DNA of 64,000 bases from Isoetes taiwanensis (taxonomy: Eukaryota; Streptophyta; Lycopodiopsida; Isoetales; Isoetaceae), in NCBI GenBank assembly GCA_021234155.1, contig JAJEKV010000572.1, positions 1 through 64,000 on the forward strand, read 5' to 3'. The stretch's first letter is position 1. Every line of letters begins with the position of its first letter. The notes beneath the pieces were generated by a model. It did not search any database and was not told the origin of the DNA. It saw only the letters and a list, made by a program, of their open reading frames with translations. The position numbers were made by a program, and so were the translations under genes. Positions 55,545 to 64,000 of this stretch are shown here, in pieces.

Positions 55545-55663
55545 TCCAAATTTAATGATTCTTCTCTGACTTTTGTCCTAGGTTCTACTCTACACTCTTC
55601 TTCAAATCCCAAAGTGGGTTGTGCTTGAGCCTCTAGTTTAACTTCTACACGAGTTTGCTCCAT
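55545..55663 (-). pseudogene. frameshifted start of the acidic-repeat exon
   Basis: A frame starting at 55663 (MEQTRVEVKLEAQAQP, then EECRVEPRTKVREE) has the same E/V/P-rich style as the exon downstream but lies in a different frame. The shift falls near 55555. It may be the true N-terminal part of that exon. Confidence 0.4.
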
Positions 55664-56059
55664 TTTACATCGAAATTTGCAGCTTTAGTTTTACGCTCCA
55701 TTCTCTGCCTCGTGCGGGTTGTGCTTCTCTTGGTCCTCCCAATGCTCGTTCTCTAAATCCCTCGGGAGAACCGAGGTCCCTACAAAGATGTCTTGGTCTG
55801 GCGTGGTTAAAATTTGCCGCATCCTCACGGGATAACTAGAAGAACAATAAAGAACTTGCGGGTTGTACCCGTGCCAATGCCTTCACTCTCGAGGAGATAT
55901 CTTGCCTCTCATCAACCCGACAATTAATGAATAAGTCAGCTTTAGCGGGATACAAAATTAATAGCTCGGATCGACAAGCATTACCTCAACAAATTTGATT
56001 GAGATCGTGAGGGGTGAAAATATCCTTACCACGGTTTTGGTGATTCCATCGCGGTTATT
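55664..56059. other. no gene recognised
   Basis: GC-richer than the left side. The change in composition near 55700 suggests a repeat boundary. Confidence 0.4.
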
Positions 56060-56690
56060 CCCTACCGGAATCCACCCCAGCGGGATCGTGCGGAGGCCCG
56101 TTTCCGTACGGCTTGATGCGACAATAAATTCAATACCGTCGCGGAATCACAACGGTAGAATCTTTGGGATGGAATCCTGCGTAATTATACCTGGCGAAGG
56201 AATCCGCGGCGGCGGAATACCGTGGGGCGGAATCCTGCCGGAATTATTCCACTGCGATGGAATCGCGGCGTTGTAGCTCGTCAGGATGGAATCTGCGTGA
56301 GGATTCCACCGAAGGAATCCGCCACACAGGAATACCGTCCGGGCGGAATCACCCGCGGAATTATTCCCGCGATGGAATCCGCGTCGATAATACGCCGGAT
56401 GGAATCACCGCCAGGGATCCCCGACGGAATCACCACCTTCCGAATTCCCGGCCGGAATCACCATATTACGATTGGTTCGATGGAATCACCCAACATCACG
56501 AATCTCGTCCGTGGAATCACCAAAGTCGGATTCCACCGGGGCGGAATCACTTCACCGACCATTCCTCCGTGGAATCACCACAATCTGATTCGCCGGACGG
56601 AATCACCAAGCAAAATCGATTCCGTCCGGTGGAATCAAATAATGAATCTGGGATGGAATCACCAGGTGGAATTCTCCAAACGAATGCATG
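56060..56690 (+). repeat. ~28-bp degenerate minisatellite with GGAATC(ACC) core
   Basis: About 22 occurrences of GGAATC, spaced mostly 26-32 bp, most as GATGGAATCACC, GGCGGAATCACC or GACGGAATCACC. The first units are more diverged (GGAATCCGCG). Single further copies are at 56814 and at 61772-62025. The three + frames here are open only because of the repeat. Confidence 0.9.
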
Positions 56691-57469
56691 TTCGACACGC
56701 CGCAACATCAAGACCGCATTCATGGACCAGATCGACGAGCGATGGTGTCGTCGTGGAGTCCAACTGGCGGAATTTAAAAAGCGTGCATCCCGCACCCTTT
56801 TTGTGTACCATGCGATGGAATCACCTCCTCTATTCATCCGAGGGATTCACTGGCATTCCCTCTGCTCTAGGGCGGCATCGGGGGAGCTCGGGATGGATTT
56901 GGGCGAGAGGATCGAGGAGGTTAGTGCCCCAAACAACCGATTTGCATGTCCTTAAAATGGGCAAGCTCGATAGCATTTTTATTGGCATTTACTGTCGAGG
57001 GCATTTGGCAAGCAGACCTCAGAGAAGGGCATTTTGATCACGATCACGCCCTGGTTATGTTAGAGCACGAGTCCCCCGGAACCTAAGGAGGAGGTACTCA
57101 ACCGGTTTTGGGTGTGCCACATTCCCACCTCACGGGTTGGGGATTTCATAGCCGGGGAGCAAAAAGTGGGGAAGCACCATGCGGTTTCTACATAAGAAGC
57201 TCTCAAAGAAATAAAGAGCTATCCAAACCGGGCAAGGTTCATATTTGACTTTGAAGAGGTGTGAATTTCCTTTCCCTAGCTTGTGATAATTTATTTGGAT
57301 TTTTAAAGCTTGTCTGATTCATTCCCTGTGCAACAAAGGTAATGGTGTGTCTTTGGGCGAAGACAGTTCGAGAACACTCATGTTGTTGAGGATCGGCGTC
57401 CCCTCGAGGCCAAAGAAGGAAGAGGATTGAGAGAGGGAGAGTGTTAGAAGGGGTTGCCAATGTCATTTT
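56691..57469. other. left part of the MULE region, no readable gene
   Basis: No domain recognised. Frames here are likely degraded MULE or flanking sequence. Confidence 0.4.
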
Positions 57470-59630
57470 ACTTTGAAACAGCTCTATCTTCTTCCCAATT
57501 GCACTCAAATTACCTATCACAAATGGGATCATGTGAACAAAGCAAGGTGCAACCGCCATGGTAAAGCACAACCTATTGAGAAAGGGTTGAGGTATAGGCT
57601 AGCAATCGTGGCTCTACTTTGAAAAGAAAGAATGGATCAAAAGAAGCTAGTGCACTATATAACACCTAGAATGGTGATGAACATCCACCGAGAGAGGGTG
57701 AACTTGAAGAAAGAACCGGGTTGGTTTGGAGGGTTGTGTAGGGACGACATGTTGAAGATGCATGATGTCTACAATATTGATAAATTGGTGGCTCGAAATG
57801 TATGGAAGTTGCATGAAGACCAAGCAACAAGCATCAACATGTGGGTCCAACAACACCAAGATTGTGTCTTCCACTACGAACAAGGTGACATCTTTCAACT
57901 TGGGGTCATGACTCCCATTCAAAGGGATGCCATGGTGAGATTCGGAAAGGATAGAGCTATATGCCTTGACTCCACCTACAAGACAAACGAGAAGAGGTTT
58001 GGTTGCTCTTTTTTAGGTTTCTTGGAAATTAGGTTTGCTAAAGCGTGTTTCTATTTACATAGGTATTACCTCTTCACTCTCATTGGATTCGATGACCACT
58101 TCAATGGGCTGCCACTGGCTTGGATAATCACGAATACCCAAAAGAAAGAGACAATAGCTAGATGGTTGGAAGCTATGAAAGTGTGGATTGAACATCACGG
58201 CGACACTTGGAAGCCCCTCATGTTTTATCACCGATTCTTGTGGCCGGCACAAGGCGATAAAGAAGGTAACATTGTTTGCTAGTTTTCCTCATTTTCATTC
58301 TAGCTTATTTGGTTCCATACTAACCCATGTGTCAACTTTCCACCTCCACCATAGGTTTTCCCTACCGTACGTGTCAACCTTTGCATGACATTGCGTGAGG
58401 AGAGATTGGTTGAAGTGGTTGACAAAGAGCGTGAAGAATAAAGATTTGAGGAACCAAATGTTCAAGGAGTTGGGCGAGATCATGTATGGAACAAAGTGTC
58501 CCCTGTGTAACAATGAGTATGGGGATGATTACATACATGTTTGTTAGAGAAGAGGCTTGAGGAAGTTGGAAGCATTAAAGAGAAAGTACCCACAATATCC
58601 AAAGTTGGCGGCCTACATGAGTCAAGAGTGGACTTCGCAACATTTGTGATTGGGTCCTGGCCACAAGAATGTTTCCCCATTCCAATCAAGAAACCAATCT
58701 TTGCAATAGAGGCTTCAGACAAGGCACTAAAATTGCTACCGGGATTTCCAAGTCCCGGTTAAAAGGCGAAGGATAGATTGGCTACTTCACATGCTTGTCC
58801 ATGATGTGGAGACCCACATGGCATACTCTAGGTAATTCTTTGGAAGTGACTAAAATTTGCTTCATGTATGCACTAACCCTCCATATTGTATCATTTGCTT
58901 GCCGAGGGGGTTGAAGAAGGCTGGTTTTGTGATAAACACATCACAAGAGCAAATTATAGAGTCGGCTATTCGGCGGGGCTAGGCAAATTCCGATGATGCA
59001 ATCACATTAGTGGACCTCGATGGAGGAGGCCTATGTCCAAACTCTCGATTTGAACCGCCAACCCTACTTTGTCAATGGGGCAAATAAGAATTGGGCGAGT
59101 TGTGATTGCCCATGGGGCCAAGGGGAACATTTGCAAACACCAAGTGAAGGTTATCCAAATGATGGATAGATACGGGGATCAAGATCTCCTTCAAGTTCTA
59201 GGGTCCCAACATGGAAATGCATCACGGTGGCATGGAGCTCTTGCGCCCTGTAGATCTGGTAACACCCATGCCAATATCCTTGAAGGGGCCGAGGTGGACA
59301 TAACTAGTCTACAAGATGATATTAAACCAACCCCAAGAGTTGGCTTGGCGAGTGGAAGATGCTAGGGCATCTTTGGAGTCTTGTGTTGCTAGGGTTATGG
59401 AGGCGGGCCTCAAAGGATCCCACCCTCCTCATAGCCAGAAGTGATGATGAGGCAGCCTTGACACAAGACTCGAAAGGATGAATGAGGAGGAGGCCAATGA
59501 CACAACCATAACATCTCTGCCCGGTTTGAGGGGAAGAGGAGGCCATGGCCCGAGTCTTGCTAGGGTGAAACCACTCTTGGAAAATAGGGAAGAAGGAAGC
59601 AAAGAAAAGGAAAGTTAGTTGGAAGGAATA
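57470..59630 (+). pseudogene. MULE (Mutator-like) transposase remnant with SWIM finger
   Basis: MULE transposases cut and paste DNA elements with an RNase H-fold DDE core. A Cys/His-rich N-part (near 57480-57570) runs to a TGA near 57613. The main frame at 57632-58282 holds the core start: AMVRFGKDRAICLDSTYKTN (first Asp), LFTLIGFDDHFNGLPLAWII and TIARWLEAMKVWI. A frameshift near 58215 leads to FITDSCGRHKAIKK (second Asp region). Later pieces in other frames include VKRRRIDWLLHMLVHDVETH near 58750-58815. A SWIM zinc finger near 59075-59160 reads NWASCDCPWG then, after a shift, KGNICKHQVKVIQM. A Glu/Arg-rich tail ends near 59630. Several indels make it inactive. Confidence 0.82.
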
Positions 59631-59682
59631 TGAAATGGAAAACCTTGCCTAGATGTATTAATACTCTATGTATAACCCTAAC

Positions 59683-60658
59683 TACTACATGTATAAATAG
59701 TCTATGTATAAATACGACTACTCCATGAAATAGTACTCGATGTATAAATACTCCATACACTTCAATCCCATGTGCCAAGTCACCATACACTCCAATCCCA
59801 TGTGCCAAGTCACCATACACATGGATATATTTATACATGGTGTATTTATACATCTAGTGCCAAGTCACCATACATGGATTACTTATACATGGAGTATTTA
59901 TACATGGAGTATTTATATATCTAGTATTTATACATGGAGTATTTATACATGGTGTATTTATACATGGAGTATTTATACATCTAGTATTTAAACATGGGTA
60001 TTTATACATCTAGTATTTATACATGGAGTATTTATACATCTGGTATTTATACATGGAGTATTTATACATGGTGTATTTATACATGTAGTATTTATACATC
60101 TAGTATTTATACATGGAGTATTTATACATGGTGTATTTGTACATCTAGTATTTATACATGGAGTATTTATACATGGTGTATTTGTACATGGAGTATTTAT
60201 ACATCTAGTATTTAAACATGGAGTATTTATACATCTAGTATTTATACATGGAGTATTTATACATGTAGTATTTATACATGGAGTATTTATACATGGTGTA
60301 TTTATACATGTAGTATTTATACATCTAGTATTTATACATGGAGTATTTATACATGGTGTATTTTTACATCTAGTATTTATACATGGAGTATTTATACATG
60401 GTGTATTTGTACATGGAGTATTTACACATGTAGTATTTACACATGGAGTATTTATATATGTAGTATTTGTACATGGTGTATTTATACATGGAGTATTTAT
60501 ACATGGAGTATTTACTGCGTGGAGTATTTATACATGGAGTATTTTTACATGGTGTATTTATACATGGAGTATTTATACATGGTGTATTTATACATGGAGT
60601 ATTTATACATGGTGTATTTATACATGGAGTATTTATACATGGAGTATTTACACATGGA
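59683..60658 (+). repeat. 15-bp minisatellite, ~60 copies
   Basis: Unit GTATTTATACATGGA, with variant ends GGA, GGT, CTA and GTA, repeated for almost 1 kb. Because 15 is a multiple of 3, all three + frames are open in long stretches (YTWSI, YMEYL and IHGVF peptides). No gene is called. It begins near the end of the MULE remnant. Confidence 0.95.
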
Positions 60659-63600
60659 ATCACCATATACGGCCTTAGCACGGATGTATCGGGGAAAAAA
60701 GCGGTTTGTATGCATGGAGAGGTTGTATGTGGTTGCAATTTGAAGCTAAATGAGCAGATTGAACATCAAGCAACTTAGATTTATATTATCAAAAGAAGCC
60801 CTTAGGCAAGGTAGCTACCGAGAACTCAAAAGTCAAGAGGGATTGGACTTCCTCCACATTCATAGATACGTATTGTTAGAAAAAAAGCGGACGCTCCTCC
60901 TTCATGAATCATCGCCCGACTATGCGGGTATGGCCCAGGGGCGGGCTCGTTTTGTCTGCGAAGTTCAAGCGTTGAGTTAGTTCCAACGGTTGATTTGTAA
61001 AGAACATCAAGCGAATAGCGACCCAGTGGAACCTTCTTTGGTGAACCGATTAACCTTCCTGAACTTGGGTCCCTTCGCAAAAAGCGGGAACACAAAATCA
61101 TCGTCATCATGCCGTCCTTGCACTCCTCCTTCTTCGCTTAGAACCACGGAATCTTTGCGGCACACTCCTTCACTACTGGAACCACCAGGAATCTTTGCGG
61201 CCACCTCCTTCGCCGCTTTGAACCACCGTAATCTTCGGCCACACTGCGGATGGGCCTTGACGCGATTTAGCGTGAATGTGGCTTGATTCTTTGCCCTCTC
61301 CCATCAAAGCGTCGTGCGGGGATGTGTGAAGCGTTGGAGACCTTCACGGGAATCTTATGCACTCTATGCGTCGAAGGTATGGCGGCGAAATTGGCGGGAC
61401 CTCTACGATGCGACTCAGGAGGCGGCTGGCTGCGGGACTCTCAAGCACGTCGCCAGGCGCCCTCAAAAAACCGAGGTCCACCGCGAGGGTAGCCCGGGGG
61501 TTACGCGACTTTTTGAAATTGGCCATGCTCGAACTTCGCCTACAAATCGTGAAGAACATCCATCGCTTGGTTTCTGGCGAACATGATTCTTACCGATTTT
61601 ATAGAGTCGCGGAGGTTCTTTGGACCTGATGATGATATCTTTGGGAAGCTAGCGGGATATGGCCGGGAAGCAAAGCGTAGGGAAGATCGGGCGCGCCTCG
61701 CGAAAGGCGGCAAGGAATTATGATTCAATCTGAAGAGGATGGCGGGTCCGCTGGCGAAATATGATTCGTAAGGGTGGAATCACCCTATGGGCCTGAATTT
61801 AAGCCCTAAATTGTCCGTCGGGGTTGTAGCCCACGGCGTGGCGCCGTTTCATTCCCATTCGCGTACGTCGGTTAAACGCCCGTCCCGAAAGTGGCGGTCC
61901 CTTGACCAAGCAATTAATGCTGCGGCGTGCATGATGGGGCGGGCATTCCATTGGATGGAATCACCCGGCTTGTGATTCCACCGGGGATAGAATCACCAGC
62001 CCAGAGATTGCTTTGCGAAGGAATCACCTACCCACACTCGACCATTGGCGGACAAATAGTTCTCTATTTTTTTGAATGGGTGGCATATTCGAATATTCAC
62101 GTTCAAAAATTTCAAAAGTTGATTCGCTAAATTACTTTCAAATTCAAATTCAAATGAGTTCAAAGTAAAAACATTAGGAAGTAAGATTAAACCCGCCCAA
62201 TCTTTGGTATTTTTCTTTATTATATTCGGTTTCTCACATACATAATAAAATTCAAGGCCCATGCACCCTTAAGCGGGTCATGGGGCCCACCGCTTTCCTC
62301 AATCTCCCTCGAAGGCAAGTGGAAGGTGGTTCTTCTTTGCCGCACGCCGATCTCAGTTTTGTAACATCAGCCAGAATGAGGACCTCGTCCGGTCGATCTC
62401 GCATGCGCCCAAACCATTTGGAAGCATCGACAACCGCAGCTGGGAAAATTAACACGAAGTTGAATAGACTAGATAAAATTGGACACATATAAATACCCGC
62501 AGTTGCTCTTTGGTGTTCGCGGATATCCCAAGAACCACTTGATAAACAGATGGTGTAAATTCCGCCAATCCCGATTGTTTTCCCGAGGACCTTCGAGACG
62601 CAGCGAGGCATTGTACAATAATCTGGGCGACTCAAAAAACTCCACCTCTTCATAACGCCTAAACAATCTGGGGCCAAAGGAATGATAGAGGAACCCAAAA
62701 ATTGACTGAAAAGGGGCATAATTTTAACACAATGTGGTGGGCGAAGAGTGCAAGCTCGAAAGTGCATGCCGACATTGAATCAAATGGAGCAACAACGGAC
62801 CACAGTGGAGGGCTCGTGGCATGCATCAGTCAAACTGAAACCAATGAACAAGCTCCAATTGATTCTTTGCAAACAATTACCGCGGAATTAAGGTTCATTG
62901 CCCCATGAATGGATTTAAAGCGGATTCTTTGCTCCATATTTGGGAAGTAATAGAACCGACGATACGCATCGCCAATTCCGCACGATGAAGCGGTTTTGAT
63001 TGGGATTAATTTAGCAAGCGGATCATATGAACCCGGATTGACCTTCCAAATCGCTTGCGAGAAAAAGCCCAAAAGGTCGCGGGATGCACCAAAAAACATC
63101 GATCTTGTTTTGGGGAATGGAATGTATCGAAGGCCCTGCAGAGACCACAGTCCCGTGAGAATCAAAAGCCTTGTGATTTCGGGTAGTGCTTATAAGACCG
63201 ACTTAGGTAGATAGGCACCAACACATTCTTCATTGATTCTGCAATCCACATCATCACCCGGGACCGGGGAACCGCCATGAAATCTTGGGCGAAGTTGCCA
63301 TACACAGAAATTACTGGCTTTTGATGATTTCTTGCCCACTCAATGGTTGTGCCGCTTAGTGTCGATGGGTATTTAAATGTAAAGTTCTGAGGTCCACCTC
63401 GGAAAAGAAGACCCGATTGATAAGAGAACATCAATTAAAAAGGCGGGCTTCCGGCCTATGCATCATGGGGATCTCAATTAAAGTGCCCTCCTCTTCCGAT
63501 GGAGCTCACGGGATCGGGAGTCTGGCGAATGAATTTGCCTCCATAAACCCTCAATGTTGGAGGTTTCAAAACACTATATGGTTAGGGGCAAGATACTCCT

Positions 63601-64000
63601 CTTTTTTTTGCTGCCCTCTTCTTCCTTGGAGTTTTCGGGAGGGAGCTCAAAGTGGGAGCTTGCACACTTTCACGGGGGGGGATGCAAGATCTCCTTGGGC
63701 CTCAAAAGCAGTTCCTTGCTAAAATCATCATTTCTACCGAGCTTGCTCTCTGGAATATGAAATCTCGGCCTTCATCTCTTCAACTGTCAAACCAAACACG
63801 GGTGGCGATTTTTTTCTAATTGCTTCCCTCTTCCCGGCTCCTCAAAAGTTTCCTCTACCGTTAGCCTTATCTCCACTGTTGATTGACCCAAGCCGGACCT
63901 CATAAGCGGGATTAAAGTGGGTGCTCAATGCGCTCCTCCTGCCCGCCATAGCCTCTTACCACGGCTTTGCCCTCACCAAAATCCGCCTAAGATTATGCCG
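60659..64000. other. no gene recognised; scattered GGAATCACC units
   Basis: About 3.3 kb, GC-richer than the left half of the window. GGAATCACC-type units occur at about 61773-62025 (including one inverted GTGATTCCACC at 61973) and TTCAAA repeats near 62137-62156. Short frames (for example 62702-62908 and 63417-63722) have no recognised domain. The style matches the MULE flank on the left, so part of it may belong to the same element family. Confidence 0.4.

Noticed and set aside
56222-57037. 270-residue frame rich in GIT/ESP repeats
   Set aside because: Produced by the GGAATCACC minisatellite; two overlapping frames are equally open.
59740-60778. Open frames coding YTWSI/IHGVF peptide repeats
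   Set aside because: A 15-bp repeat keeps all frames open automatically; no start context, domain or gene structure.
62252-62767. 171-residue minus-strand ORF
   Set aside because: No domain, no splice context, overlapping frames; not called.
1-64000. CRISPR arrays, phage genes, rRNA genes or biosynthetic clusters
   Set aside because: None seen; tandem arrays here lack the repeat-spacer pattern and all recognisable genes are plant nuclear or retroelement types.

Overview
The window looks like nuclear DNA of a land plant with a large, repeat-rich genome. The few host genes are plant types with GT-AG introns: a GDP-mannose pyrophosphorylase, an ethylene-receptor-like receiver domain, an F-box protein, a PPR remnant and a mitochondrial dicarboxylate carrier remnant. 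They sit in a matrix of degraded Copia, LINE and MULE elements and satellite-like arrays. No bacterial operons, CRISPR arrays, rRNA genes or convincing tRNA genes were seen. The style (PPR wording, LINE and MULE types, many decayed single-gene fragments) suggests a non-flowering plant such as a fern or lycophyte, but that is an inference and the species cannot be fixed from the sequence.

Layout. 1-7.3 kb: a truncated F-box ORF on the minus strand, a structured repeat with a pyrimidine tail, and a tandem array whose ~205-bp units carry tRNA-like box B motifs. 7.4-8.9 kb: the best gene, a three-exon mannose-1-phosphate guanylyltransferase whose C-terminal beta-helix is lengthened by an in-frame tandem duplication. 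8.9-12 kb: its 3' flank is duplicated and the second copy is split by ~1 kb. 12.3-18 kb: a kinase remnant, a 1.5-kb purine-only tract and an FKBP remnant. 18.2-22 kb: a nearly full-length two-ORF LINE on the minus strand. 24.4-28.95 kb: a Copia element with 5' LTR, primer-binding site, and decayed gag and pol. 29-36 kb: remnants of host genes (possible deubiquitinase, dicarboxylate carrier), a LINE ORF1 fragment with its own poly(A) end, and several local duplications.

36.5-41.5 kb: two further Copia remnants and an inverted pair of LTR pieces. 41.6-42.8 kb: a 1.2-kb near-palindrome with ~600-bp arms and a 58-bp module present three times. 43.3 kb: a PPR remnant. 45.3-50.2 kb: a second LINE (L1-type, YADD reverse transcriptase, zf-RVT tail, 28-A poly(A)) that abuts the 3' LTR of an opposite-strand copy of the 24-kb Copia family. 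51.4-55.7 kb: a small membrane ORF, an unidentified terminal exon and the receiver-domain exons. 56-59.6 kb: a ~28-bp GGAATC minisatellite followed by a decayed MULE transposase with a SWIM finger. 59.7-60.7 kb: a 15-bp minisatellite. 60.7-64 kb: no recognisable gene.

The genes do not form a functional system. The window is mainly a record of nested insertion, local duplication and decay around one intact housekeeping gene and part of one signalling gene.
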